Notes under the pieces: generated by a model
Told to the model about the DNA's origin: nothing
Seen by the model: only the letters and a program-made list of their open reading frames with translations
The model's database searches: none
Made by a program: the position numbers and the translations under genes
DNA from: Candidatus Rokuibacteriota bacterium
GTDB taxonomy: Bacteria > Methylomirabilota > Methylomirabilia > Rokubacteriales > CSP1-6
NCBI GenBank assembly: GCA_003220615.1
Contig: QHTB01000137.1
Span: forward strand, 1 to 64,000
Reading direction: 5' to 3'
DNA: 64,000 bases
Shown: positions 17,838-26,597 of the stretch, piece after piece
Numbering within the stretch: position 1 is the stretch's first letter
Layout of the letters: every line of letters begins with the position of its first letter

Positions 17838-19003
17838 TGCGGTTGCTCCGACCGACCTGGTTCGAGATCGACCTCGACGCGGCCGTCGACAACCTCCGGG
17901 CGGTCCGGCGTCTCGTCGGGCCCGGGCGGAAGATCGTCGCCGTCGTCAAGGCTGACGCCTACGGCTTCGGGAGCCTCGAGATGGGCCGCGCGTTCGCGGC
18001 GCACGGCGCCGACGCGCTCGGGGTCGCCGATCTCGCCGACGGCGTGCGCCTCCGCGACGCCGGCCTCACGCTGCCGATTCTGATGTATCCGAACGCGCTG
18101 CCCGAGGCCGCCGACGACGCGATCGGTGCCGATCTGATTCCCACGCTGACCGATCTCGATGCCGCGCGCGCCTACGACGATGCGGCAGCGCGACGCGCGC
18201 GGCCGGCCGACGTGTTCGTGAAGGTGGACGTCGGGCTCGAGCGCCTCGGTGTGCCGGCCGATCAGGCCGTCAAGCTGGTCCTCGCGATCCGCGACCTGGC
18301 CGGTCTGCGCCTGGCCGGGCTCTGCACGCATCTGCACGTGCCCACGGGTGCCGATCCCGCGTACGTCGAGTGGCAGTTCGGGCGCTTCACCGCGGTGCTC
18401 GACGCGCTCGCGACTCAGGGCGTCGACGTGCCCATCCGTCTCGCCGCCAGCTCTCCGCTCGTGCTCGGCTTCCCCTCGACCTACCTCAACGCCGTCGATC
18501 CCGGCCGCATGCTCTATGGATACGGCCACGAGGCCGTCGCCGGCCCGGTCGTGCTGCGCCCGACGTTCCGCGCGTTCAAGAGTCGGCTCGTCGAAGTGAA
18601 GGATCTGACTCCGCGCGAGCGCTTCGCGGCCACGGCGCCGTTCCCAATCACGGCCGCCATGCGGCTGGGCGTGATCCCGGCCGGGATGGGCGATGGCGTT
18701 CATCGGCTGAACGCGGGCGAGGCGCTCGTGCGGGGCCGGCGCGTGCCGATCCTCGCTCGTCCGTCGCTCGAGCACACGCGTTTCGACCTCACCACGGTGC
18801 CCGACGCGGTGGTCGGCGACGAGGTGGTGCTGGTTGGCCGCCAGGGCGCCGAGGAGATCACGCTCGACGAGATCGCGGAGCGCCACACCATCGATCTGCT
18901 CGCGCTGGCGCTGGGCGTCGGGCCGCGCGTGGCTCGCGTCTACGTTGGAAGCGCCGCGGCCGGCCGAGCCGACGAAGGCAGCCGCATGGAGGGCGGCGGC
19001 TGA
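17837..19003 (+). CDS. alanine-racemase-like PLP protein lacking the catalytic tyrosine
   Basis: 388 residues with the fold-type III PLP barrel. The Schiff-base lysine is K38 in VVKADAYGFG. FVKVDVGLERLG and SPLVLGFPSTYLNAVDPGRMLYG match the barrel and phosphate-binding regions. The C-terminal beta domain follows. In canonical alanine racemase the second catalytic residue is the Tyr of GYADGYPR; here the site reads GMGDGVHR with M284. It is therefore not a standard two-base racemase and may be a decarboxylase, an eliminase-like enzyme or a racemase with another base. It lies inside the TRAP operon, with TGATG overlaps on both sides. Confidence 0.85.
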   Translation: MRLLRPTWFEIDLDAAVDNLRAVRRLVGPGRKIVAVVKADAYGFGSLEMGRAFAAHGADALGVADLADGVRLRDAGLTLPILMYPNALPEAADDAIGADLIPTLTDLDAARAYDDAAARRARPADVFVKVDVGLERLGVPADQAVKLVLAIRDLAGLRLAGLCTHLHVPTGADPAYVEWQFGRFTAVLDALATQGVDVPIRLAASSPLVLGFPSTYLNAVDPGRMLYGYGHEAVAGPVVLRPTFRAFKSRLVEVKDLTPRERFAATAPFPITAAMRLGVIPAGMGDGVHRLNAGEALVRGRRVPILARPSLEHTRFDLTTVPDAVVGDEVVLVGRQGAEEITLDEIAERHTIDLLALALGVGPRVARVYVGSAAAGRADEGSRMEGGG

Positions 19004-19623
19004 TGAGGAACCGGCTGCTGGCCGGGCTCGATCGGCTGCGCCAGGCCAACGAGCGGCTCGGTCGGTTCATGAACGCCGCGGCCGGCTGGCTGTTCGTCGT
19101 GTGCTCGCTCTTCGTGTCGTTCGACGTGCTGGCGCGCAAGTTCTTCAACGTCAGCTCGCGGGCCACGGTGGAGCTGACCGGGTACATGCTCGCCTTCGGC
19201 ATCGCCTGGGGCCTGTGCGACGCCCTGACGACCCGCGCCCACATCCGCGTGGACGTGCTCGTGACGAAGATGCCGCTCCGGCTGCGCGCCTTCATGCACG
19301 CGCTCGCGCTCGCCTTCCTGGCGCTGCTCGCGTTCTTCTTCGTGTGGCGCGGCTGGGCGGTCGTCCACGATTCGTGGGAATTCGGCGCCCACGACTCGAG
19401 CGCGCTGACCATCCCGCTCGTGGTGCCGCAGGCGTTGTGGGCCTTCGGCATCACCGTGTTCTTCGCGCTCACCGTCATCATGCTCGCGGAGGTCGTGATC
19501 CTGCTCACGCTCGGGCGGCGGGCCGAGGTGGACCGGATGCTCGGGCCGCGGACGCTCGTGGAGGAGGCGGAAGAGGCGCTGGAAGCGGCCGGCTTGCCCG
19601 TGCCCGACGCCGCGATCCGATGA
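19003..19623 (+). CDS. dctQ: TRAP transporter small permease DctQ
   Basis: 206 residues with four predicted membrane helices (about 24-45, 60-80, 98-118 and 140-163). The helix-one motif WLFVVCSLFVSFDVLARKFF and the TVELTGYMLAFGIAWG segment are typical of DctQ. It forms the membrane complex with DctM. A C-terminal acidic helix (LVEEAEEALEAAG) of about 40 residues extends into the cytoplasm. Start TGATG overlaps the racemase-like stop; ATGA overlap with dctM follows. Confidence 0.9.
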   Translation: MRNRLLAGLDRLRQANERLGRFMNAAAGWLFVVCSLFVSFDVLARKFFNVSSRATVELTGYMLAFGIAWGLCDALTTRAHIRVDVLVTKMPLRLRAFMHALALAFLALLAFFFVWRGWAVVHDSWEFGAHDSSALTIPLVVPQALWAFGITVFFALTVIMLAEVVILLTLGRRAEVDRMLGPRTLVEEAEEALEAAGLPVPDAAIR

Positions 19624-20990
19624 TCACGATCGCGTTCTTGATCGTCATGCTGATCGTCACCGTCGTCCTGACCTTGATGGGCGGCGGGACGAGCGCGCCC
19701 ATCGGCGAGCTCGCGCTCGTGTCGGGCGTCTTCATCGTCTTCTTCTGCGCCGGCGTCTACGTCGCGGCCGCCCTCGGCATGCTCGGGCTGCTCGCCGGCT
19801 TCGCGCTCTCCGAGCGGCCGCTGCACCTCTTCATCGGCGAGGTTATCTGGATCCCGAGCGTGAACTTCGTGCTGGTGGCGGTGCCGCTCTTCCTCCTGAT
19901 GGGCGAGCTGCTCCTGCGGGCCGGGCTGTCCGAACGCCTGTATCGCGCGCTCAATCTCTGGTTCGGTCGTCTCCCCGGCGGCCTCCTGCACACGAACATC
20001 GTCTCGTGCGCCGTGTTCTCGGCGATCGCCGGCTCGAGCGTGGCCACGGCGGCGACGATCGGCTCCGTCGCCCTGCCCTATTTCGAGCGGACGCGCTACA
20101 ACCCGCGCATGGTGCTGGGCTCGCTCGCCGCCGGGGGCGCGCTGGGAAACCTCATCCCCCCCGGGATCACCTTCATCGTGTACGGGCTGATCACCGAGAC
20201 GTCCGTCGGCAAGCTCTATCTCGCCGCCTTCATCCCCGGCTTCCTCATGGCCGGGCTCTTCATGCTCGTGATCCTCGTCTACAGTCTCATCGCGGGCACG
20301 CCGCCCCTGCCCGAGGCCGTCACCTGGCGCGCGCGCTTCGCGAGCCTGGGCGACCTCGTGCCCACGGCGGTGCTGATCCTCCTCGTGCTCGGGACCATCT
20401 ATCTGGGCGTGGCGACGCCGACCGAGGCGGCCGCGCTCGGCGTGCTCGGCTCGCTCGTCTTCGCCGCCTTCGCGAAGAAGCTCACCTTCGACGTCGTACA
20501 CGCCTCCGCCCGGTCCACCGCGCGGACAACGAGCCTCATCGGCCTCATCATCCTGTCCGGCTTCGTGCTGAACTACGTCCTGTCGAGCCTGCGCCTGCCC
20601 CAGGCCCTCGCCCAGATGGTGAAGGGCTTTGCGTTGCCTCCGTGGGGCATCATGCTGATCATCATCGGGTTCTACATGGCGCTGGGCACGTTCATGGAAG
20701 GCTTCTCCATGATCATCACGACGCTGCCGGTGGTGTTTCCCGTGGTGATCGCGCTCGGCTACGATCCCATCTGGTTCGGCGTCGTCATCACGATGCTGAT
20801 CGAGATCGCGATGATCAGCCCGCCCGACGGCACCGTCATGTACGTGCTCCAGGGCATGCGGATCCGGCCCGGGCCGATCACCGACGTCTTCATCGGAGTG
20901 ACCCCGTTCGTGCTGATCTACATCGTCGGGGTCTTTCTGATGATGCTCTTCCCCGACATCGCGCTGTGGCTGCCGCGAATTCTCAAATAA
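19620..20990 (+). CDS. dctM: TRAP transporter large permease DctM
   Basis: 456 residues with about 12 hydrophobic segments. Conserved DctM features include FVLVAVPLFLLMGELLLRAG, the AVFSAIAGSSVATAATIG stretch, GALGNLIPPGITFIVYG, TPTEAAALGV and MISPPDGTVMYVLQG. It is the sodium-coupled transport subunit working with DctP and DctQ. The ATGA overlap with dctQ shows tight coupling. hyuA follows 16 nt later, tying uptake to hydantoinase/oxoprolinase-type metabolism. Confidence 0.95.
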   Translation: MITIAFLIVMLIVTVVLTLMGGGTSAPIGELALVSGVFIVFFCAGVYVAAALGMLGLLAGFALSERPLHLFIGEVIWIPSVNFVLVAVPLFLLMGELLLRAGLSERLYRALNLWFGRLPGGLLHTNIVSCAVFSAIAGSSVATAATIGSVALPYFERTRYNPRMVLGSLAAGGALGNLIPPGITFIVYGLITETSVGKLYLAAFIPGFLMAGLFMLVILVYSLIAGTPPLPEAVTWRARFASLGDLVPTAVLILLVLGTIYLGVATPTEAAALGVLGSLVFAAFAKKLTFDVVHASARSTARTTSLIGLIILSGFVLNYVLSSLRLPQALAQMVKGFALPPWGIMLIIIGFYMALGTFMEGFSMIITTLPVVFPVVIALGYDPIWFGVVITMLIEIAMISPPDGTVMYVLQGMRIRPGPITDVFIGVTPFVLIYIVGVFLMMLFPDIALWLPRILK

Positions 20991-21006
20991 GGATCGGAGA
21001 GTGACC

Positions 21007-23142
21007 ATGACCGCGCGCTTCCGCGTCGGCGTCGACATCGGCGGCACCTTCACCGACATCGTGCTGCTCGACGCCGGCGGCCGCATTCACACGAAGAAGG
21101 TCTCGTCGAGCGTCGACGACTACGCGCGCGCCATTGTCGACGGCCTGGGCGAGCTGTTCGGCGAGACCGGCCTCGGCGGAGGCGATCTCGCCGAGGTGCT
21201 GCACGGCACCACGGTCGCCTCCAACGCGATCCTCGAGCTCAAGGGCGCGCGGACCGGCCTTATCACGACCACCGGATTCCGCGACGTCCTCGAGATCCGG
21301 CGGATCCGAATGCCCAAGCTCTACGATCTCTCGTGGGAGAAGCCCGTGCCGCTGGTGGAGCGCTATCTCCGCATGGAGGTCGACGAGCGCGTCGATGCCC
21401 ACGGCACGGTGCTCGAGCCGCTCGACACGGCCCAGGTGGAGCGAGCGCTCGACCGCCTCCTCGCCGAGAAGATCGAGGCCCTGGCCGTCTGCCTCCTGCA
21501 CTCGTACGCCAATCCCGCTCACGAAGAGCACATCGCCGAGATCGTGCGCAAGCGGGCGCCCCATCTCACGCTCTCGGTGAGCTCGCACGTGCTGCCCGAG
21601 ATCCGCGAGTACGAGCGCACGTCGACGACCGTCATCAACGCGTACGTCATGCCGATCGTCAAACGCTACCTCGGCACGCTGCGCTCAGGCCTCGATGGCG
21701 TCGGAGCCAAGGCGCCGCTCATGATCATGCAGTCGAACGGCGGCCTCATGACCGACGAGGCGGCGGCGACGAGGCCGGTCCACATCATCGAATCGGGACC
21801 GGCGGCCGGCGTCGTCGGGGCCCAGGCGCTCGCTCGGAAGATCGGGCTCGGCAAGATCGTGACGTTCGACATGGGCGGTACGACGGCGAAGGCGTCGCTC
21901 GTGGAAGACGGCGAGGTGTCGCGCGCGACCGAATATCAGGTGGGCGGCGGCATCATGGCCGGCTCGCGCCTGCTCACCGGCGCCGGCTATCTGCTGCGCG
22001 TTCCCGCCATCGACCTCGCCGAGGTGGGCGCGGGCGGCGGCTCGCTGGTGTGGATCGATCCGGGCGGTGGCCTCCAGGTCGGGCCGCAGAGCGCGGGCGC
22101 CTTCCCCGGCCCGCTCTGCTACGACCTCGGCGGCGCCGAGCCGACGGTCACCGACGCCAACGTGATCCTCGGGTTCGTGAATCCCACCCAGCTCGCGGGC
22201 GGCGCGGTGAAGCTCAACGCCGCGCGGGCCCACGAGATCTTCGAGGCCAAGATCGCGCGCCGACTCGGGCTGCCGCTGGCCGAAGCCGCCTACGGCGCTC
22301 ACGTGATCGCGGCGTCGAACATGATGCGCGCGATCCGAGCCGTCTCGAGCGAGCGCGGCCGCGATCCCCGCGAGTACGCGCTGTTCGCGTTCGGCGGCAA
22401 CGGGCCGGTCTTCGCGGCGGGCATGGCGCGCCAGCTCGAGATGCGCCGCATCGTCGTGCCGCCGGCCCCGGGACTCTTCTCGTCGTTCGGCCTCCTCTTC
22501 GCCGACGTCGAGCACCACTACGTTCGGACGTGGCGGCGGCGGGCGCGCAGCGTCGAGCCGTCGGCGCTCGCCGACGTGCTCGCGCGGATGGAGGCCGAGG
22601 CGCGCACTCAACTCGCGGCCGAGGGATTCACCGGCGCCGCCGTGAGGATCAGGCGCTCGGCGGATTGCCGCTACGAAGGCCAGTCGTTCGAGCTGACCGT
22701 GCCCGTGGCCGGCGGCCCGGTCGAACCCAGCACGCTGGCCGGGCTGGACGAAGCGTTCGGCCGCGAGCACGAGCGGACGTACGGCCATCGCGCCGGCCCC
22801 GACGAACCGGTCGAGATCGTGAGCCTGCGCGTCGTCGGTCAGGGCATTCCCGATCGGCCGCGCGTTCCCGACGTGCTGCGCGTCGATCGCTCGGGCCCGG
22901 GCAGCGCGGGCGGGTCGCGCCGCGTGTACTTCGGCCCCGATCTCGGCTGGCGCGAGACGCCGATCATCGACCGTGGAGATCTTCCCGTGGGGGGCCCCGA
23001 CATGGCCCCCCACGGGATAATCGGCCCGTGCATCGTCGAAGAGTACGATGCGACGTGCGTGGTGCCGCCGGGCGCGCGGGCCACGCTGGACGGGCATGGC
23101 AACATCGTCATCGAGCTGGCGCCCGAGGGAGCGGTGATCTGA
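21007..23142 (+). CDS. hyuA: hydantoinase/oxoprolinase subunit A (HyuA family)
   Basis: 711 residues. The N-terminal ATP-binding ASKHA-type motif is VGVDIGGTFTDIVL. A second phosphate motif lies in TFDMGGTTAKASLVEDG, followed by VGAGGGSLVWID and GPLCYDLGG. The C-terminus EEYDATCVVPPGA is typical. Partner of HyuB; together they cleave cyclic amides such as N-methylhydantoin or 5-oxoproline with ATP. Between LPVG and IIGP seven residues (GPDMAPH) are extra compared with the usual pattern and are encoded by a perfect hairpin. GTG 21001 is an alternative start. Confidence 0.93.
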   Translation: MTARFRVGVDIGGTFTDIVLLDAGGRIHTKKVSSSVDDYARAIVDGLGELFGETGLGGGDLAEVLHGTTVASNAILELKGARTGLITTTGFRDVLEIRRIRMPKLYDLSWEKPVPLVERYLRMEVDERVDAHGTVLEPLDTAQVERALDRLLAEKIEALAVCLLHSYANPAHEEHIAEIVRKRAPHLTLSVSSHVLPEIREYERTSTTVINAYVMPIVKRYLGTLRSGLDGVGAKAPLMIMQSNGGLMTDEAAATRPVHIIESGPAAGVVGAQALARKIGLGKIVTFDMGGTTAKASLVEDGEVSRATEYQVGGGIMAGSRLLTGAGYLLRVPAIDLAEVGAGGGSLVWIDPGGGLQVGPQSAGAFPGPLCYDLGGAEPTVTDANVILGFVNPTQLAGGAVKLNAARAHEIFEAKIARRLGLPLAEAAYGAHVIAASNMMRAIRAVSSERGRDPREYALFAFGGNGPVFAAGMARQLEMRRIVVPPAPGLFSSFGLLFADVEHHYVRTWRRRARSVEPSALADVLARMEAEARTQLAAEGFTGAAVRIRRSADCRYEGQSFELTVPVAGGPVEPSTLAGLDEAFGREHERTYGHRAGPDEPVEIVSLRVVGQGIPDRPRVPDVLRVDRSGPGSAGGSRRVYFGPDLGWRETPIIDRGDLPVGGPDMAPHGIIGPCIVEEYDATCVVPPGARATLDGHGNIVIELAPEGAVI
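22984..23016 (+). repeat. perfect 13-bp hairpin inside hyuA
   Basis: Arms CCCGTGGGGGGCC (22984-22996) and its exact complement (23004-23016) flank the loop CCGACAT. It encodes GPDMAPH in an otherwise conserved C-terminal region. The core resembles the intergenic hairpin at 43463-43491, with GGGGGCC, a CGA-containing loop and TGGCCCCC. It may be an in-frame copy of a dispersed palindromic element. Confidence 0.6.
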
Positions 23143-24905
23143 TGGAGCCCGTGCGAGATCCGATCGCGTTCGAGCTGTTCCGCAACACGCTGCTGTCCAT
23201 CGCCGACGAGATGGCGCTGACCATCCTCCGCACGGCGTACTCGGGCGTGCTGCGCGACAACATGGACTACTCGACGGCCTTCTGCGACGGCAGCGGCCGG
23301 ACGGTCGCGCAGGGACTTACCCTGCCCGCCCACCTCTCGTCGTTCCCCGACGCCCTGGCCGCAACGATCGCGCGCTACGGGGATCGCATGAAGCCGGGCG
23401 ACGTGTACTGCCTCAACGATCCGTTCGAAGGCGGCATGCACATCCCCGACGTCTTCGTGCTGAAGCCGATCTTCTTCGAGGGCGAGCGCCTCGCCTTCGC
23501 GGCGACCATCTGCCACCAGACCGACATGGGCGGGCGCGTCGCCGGATCGAATGCGTCCGACTCGACGGAGATCTATCAGGAGGGGCTGCGCATCCCGCCC
23601 GTGAAGATGTACGACCAGGGCGAGCCGAACGAGACGCTCTTCCGCCTGTTCGAGAAGAACGTGCGCGTGCCGGTGCGCGTGCTCGGCGACATCCGCGCCC
23701 AGCTCTCGGCCTGCCACATCGCGGAGGAGGCGTTCCTCCGTCTCGTGCACCGACAGGGCGCCAAGCAGGTCAAGGCGTACATGGAGGAAGTGATCGAGCA
23801 CACCGAGCGGCTGACCCGCGCGGTGCTGCGCGAGCTGCCGGACGGCGAGTGGTCGTTCGAGGACTGGATCGACGACGACGGCGTCGACTACGGCAAGCCG
23901 ATCCGGCTCTTCGTCACCTTCCGCAAGCGGGGCGACTCCCTGGTCGCCGACTGGACAGGCACCTCGCCCCAGCCGAAGGGCGCGATCACCAACACGCTGT
24001 CGTTCACGAAGGCCGCCACCTACACCTGTCTCAAGTCGGTGCTCTCGCACGACATTCCCTGCAACGCCGGCTTCTACCGCGCGATCGACGTGATCGCGCC
24101 GCCCGGCACGATCGCCAACGGCGTGCTGCCGGCGGCCTCCGCCGCTCGCGGGCTCACCGGATTCCGGATGATCGACACCTGCTTCGGTGCGCTCGCGAAG
24201 ATGCTCCCCGCGCGATCGATCGCCTCCTCCGAGGGCGGCAACACCGGCGTCTCGATCGGCGGCTATTACCCGGACCGGAGCCCGTTCATCTTCGTCGAGT
24301 TCTTCTGCTCGGCGTGGGGCGGCCGCGCGTGGTCGGACGGCCTCGACGGCAATGCGAACCTCATGGCGAACATGTCGATGCCGCCTGTCGAGATCACCGA
24401 GGCGGAGCAGCCGCTGCGTATCCATCGCACCGAATTCATCCAGGACGTCGGCGGCGCCGGCAAGTATCGCGGCGGCGCGTCGATCCGGCGCGACTACGAG
24501 ATGCTCGAGGCTGAGGCCGTGCTGCAAGTTCGCTCGGACCGTCACGACTTCCGCCCGTACGGACTCTACGGCGGCGGCCCCGGGCAGCCGTCGCAGAACG
24601 TGATGAACCCGGGCACCGAGAACCGGCAGCTTCCCGGCAAGCTCACGATGACGATGAAGCGCGGCGACGTGTTCAGCCACCGCTCGGCGGGACCGGGCGG
24701 CTGGGGCGATCCCCTCGAGCGCGACCGGGCGCGAGTGGCGCGCGACGTGAAGAACGAGTTCGTGTCGCGCGCCCGTGCCCGCGAGGATTACGGCGTCGTC
24801 TTCAAGGGCGAGAGCCTCGACGTCGACGAGGCGGGCACCACCGCGCTGCGCGAAACGCTCAGGCGGAAGCGCGGGTGGACGGAGCCGCCGATGGTGAGCC
24901 GCTGA
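23142..24905 (+). CDS. hyuB: hydantoinase/oxoprolinase subunit B (HyuB family)
   Basis: 587 residues, the expected length for HyuB. It opens DPIAFELFRNTLLSIADEM and has the family signatures FCDGSGRTVAQG, CLNDPFEGGMHIPD, ATICHQTDMGG, SEGGNTGVSIGG and SAGPGGWGDP near the C-terminus, which bind metal and the cyclic-amide substrate. ATG 23142 overlaps the hyuA stop. It completes the operon that starts at dctP. The true substrate (a hydantoin, oxoproline or related ring) cannot be told; the racemase-like gene may handle a product or its enantiomer. Confidence 0.94.
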   Translation: MEPVRDPIAFELFRNTLLSIADEMALTILRTAYSGVLRDNMDYSTAFCDGSGRTVAQGLTLPAHLSSFPDALAATIARYGDRMKPGDVYCLNDPFEGGMHIPDVFVLKPIFFEGERLAFAATICHQTDMGGRVAGSNASDSTEIYQEGLRIPPVKMYDQGEPNETLFRLFEKNVRVPVRVLGDIRAQLSACHIAEEAFLRLVHRQGAKQVKAYMEEVIEHTERLTRAVLRELPDGEWSFEDWIDDDGVDYGKPIRLFVTFRKRGDSLVADWTGTSPQPKGAITNTLSFTKAATYTCLKSVLSHDIPCNAGFYRAIDVIAPPGTIANGVLPAASAARGLTGFRMIDTCFGALAKMLPARSIASSEGGNTGVSIGGYYPDRSPFIFVEFFCSAWGGRAWSDGLDGNANLMANMSMPPVEITEAEQPLRIHRTEFIQDVGGAGKYRGGASIRRDYEMLEAEAVLQVRSDRHDFRPYGLYGGGPGQPSQNVMNPGTENRQLPGKLTMTMKRGDVFSHRSAGPGGWGDPLERDRARVARDVKNEFVSRARAREDYGVVFKGESLDVDEAGTTALRETLRRKRGWTEPPMVSR

Positions 24906-24917
24906 GCCGACCGACAT

Positions 24918-25559
24918 TCACGCCGTCGCGTGCCTCGGCGCCAGCGACCGGGTGATGGATTCGCGCAGCGCCATGCGGGCTCGATGCAGCCGCGACTTCA
25001 CCGAGGGCACCGACTCGCGGAGTACGTCGGCGGTTTCCTCGCTCGAGAGCTCATCGACGTCCCGTAGCACGAGCACGGCGCGGTAGCCGTCCGGCAGGCC
25101 AGCCAGGGCGCGGTTGACCGCGTTGCGCGCTTCCCCGGCGAGCAACTCATCCTCCGGCGTTCCCGACCAGTCGGCGAGGAGGAAGGAGCAATCGCCGGCA
25201 CGCTGGCCATCGGGGAGGAAAGTCGGCAGCTGGTCATCGAGGGCACCCTCGGCACGCGCGGCCAGGCCGCGCCGCCGGTTCAGCGCGGCGTTGGTCGTCA
25301 CGCGGTAGAGCCACGTTCCCAGCGTGGCGCGCCCCTCGAACGAACCGATCTTGCGAAAGACCGTCAGAAAGACGTCCTGCAAGACCTCCTCGGCGTCGCG
25401 GGAACTTCGCGTGATGCCGTAGGCGAGCCGATAGAGGCGAGAGGAGTACCGCTCCATGAGCGCTTCGAGAGCGGTGGCATCGCCTGCCTGCAGGCCCTCG
25501 ACGAGCCGAAGCTCCGTGTCGATGTCCACGGTGTTGCGTCGGGCTGAGCCGGGTCTCAT
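24918..25559 (-). CDS. RNA polymerase ECF sigma factor (locus A)
   Basis: 213 residues from ATG 25559. Sigma region 2 is visible as RLYRLAYGITRSSRDAEEVL and TLGTWLYRVTTNAALNRRR. Region 4 is the helix-turn-helix segment LSSEETADVLRESVPSVKSR. The linker (about 105-135) is long and contains a DCSFLLADW segment. The ATG overlaps the stop of the upstream membrane gene (ATGA), so the sigma gene closes an operon beginning with a cupredoxin. An ECF-type promoter precedes that operon, consistent with autoregulation. No anti-sigma is adjacent. Confidence 0.92.
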   Translation of the reverse strand: MRPGSARRNTVDIDTELRLVEGLQAGDATALEALMERYSSRLYRLAYGITRSSRDAEEVLQDVFLTVFRKIGSFEGRATLGTWLYRVTTNAALNRRRGLAARAEGALDDQLPTFLPDGQRAGDCSFLLADWSGTPEDELLAGEARNAVNRALAGLPDGYRAVLVLRDVDELSSEETADVLRESVPSVKSRLHRARMALRESITRSLAPRHATA

Positions 25560-26149
25560 TGATATTGCAGAGGGGCGCCGGTGAAGAACCAGAGCGCGGA
25601 CGTGAGCCACAGCCCCAGAAGAACTAAGAACAGGAGACCTCCGACGACGGGCAACACCCAGTTCGCGAACCTGCTCGACCGAACGACGAGCACCTTCGCG
25701 ACGATGACGCCGTAGAGGGTCGACCCGAGCAGAGAGTGAATCAAGACGCGTGGGCTGTGGGTGTCGAATCCGAGCAGGAAGATACAGTGGTAGGCGACCG
25801 GAAGCGTGAGCAGGATCGCCATCCGTCCTGACCAGCGATGGACACTCTGATAGAAGCGCCCCGAGGGTGGGAAGCGAAACACCCGGTAGATCTGTGCCGC
25901 CGTCAGTAACTGCCCACACGCCAGCAGCACCACGACCGTCGCCAGCCACGCCTTCATCTGAAGCGTGTGCGTGAGGAAGAGATGGAAGAAGTGGATCGCG
26001 GAGGGCCCATGACTCACCTGCCCGGCGGCAAGGCCGACAGTGAGAGTGATGAGCGCGACGAGCACCAGCGGAACCGCCAACCAAGCCGGATTTGCACCAC
26101 TGGCCTCCTTGAGACTGCGCCTCCCGCTCATTTGCATCTCCGTGAACAT
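25556..26149 (-). CDS. DUF6529-like membrane protein
   Basis: About 197 residues, five predicted helices (roughly 24-43, 58-85, 105-125, 135-150 and 165-190). Histidines line the helices: HFFHLFLTH, SVHRWSGR, AYHCIFLLGFDTH and LIHSLLG. The pattern recalls cytochrome-b561-like or ferric-reductase-like heme proteins, though heme binding is inferred only. It resembles the DUF6529 family by memory. It lies between an FxLYD-like lipoprotein gene and the ECF sigma gene, overlapping the latter by 4 nt. GTG 26152 or ATG 26137 are other starts. Confidence 0.65.
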   Translation of the reverse strand: MFTEMQMSGRRSLKEASGANPAWLAVPLVLVALITLTVGLAAGQVSHGPSAIHFFHLFLTHTLQMKAWLATVVVLLACGQLLTAAQIYRVFRFPPSGRFYQSVHRWSGRMAILLTLPVAYHCIFLLGFDTHSPRVLIHSLLGSTLYGVIVAKVLVVRSSRFANWVLPVVGGLLFLVLLGLWLTSALWFFTGAPLQYQ

Positions 26150-26153
26150 CACC

Positions 26154-26564
26154 CTAGAACAGCAGGTCCGCCGACTGGATCCAGTCGTAGGCGAAGACCC
26201 TCACGCGGTAGTGGGGCAGCTTCTGCACCGGGACTTCGAAGTACCCGCTTCCGAACGGGGCAATATCGCCGCCGAGCCAGGCGACCTTCTGATTGACGAG
26301 CCGTCCCTTCTCGTCGAGGCCTTCCACGAGAAGCTGAACGCGCCACGCGCTGGCGCCATACATGTTCTCCACGCTACCGCTCACGATCGATGTGCCATCC
26401 CGCTGCCCCGCTTGCCAATCGATCTTGAAGTACCGTTCCCCGCCGAAAGCCAACGGACGGAGATCGGTGGAGGAGGATCCCTCCGTCGTGGTTGCTTCGG
26501 ACGCGCAGCCCCCGATGACCAGCACCAGGGCCGCGAGAACGAGGACATTCCTTACACCACGCAT
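26154..26564 (-). CDS. FxLYD-like lipoprotein
   Basis: 136 residues from ATG 26564, chosen for the GGGAGG site 7 nt upstream. The signal ends in a lipobox, VIGGCAS, so the protein is probably lipid-anchored. The mature part carries VSGSVENMYG, a VQLLVEGLDEKGRLV strand and FGSGYFEVPV, the layout of an FxLYD beta-sandwich. A frameshifted paralogue lies at 31331-31787 and shares GD-AP-G-GYF and YRV residues. Function unknown; likely an exported binding or scaffolding protein. Confidence 0.7.
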   Translation of the reverse strand: MRGVRNVLVLAALVLVIGGCASEATTTEGSSSTDLRPLAFGGERYFKIDWQAGQRDGTSIVSGSVENMYGASAWRVQLLVEGLDEKGRLVNQKVAWLGGDIAPFGSGYFEVPVQKLPHYRVRVFAYDWIQSADLLF

Positions 26565-26597
26565 GTTCGTGCCTCCCATGTCGGCCAAGTCGTTGTT

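Noticed and set aside
18858-21086. Very long minus-strand open frame opposite dctQ/dctM
   Set aside because: Low-complexity His/Asp/Glu/Arg-rich translation, the mirror of GC-rich membrane-protein codons; no family motif, and the plus strand has clear TRAP genes.
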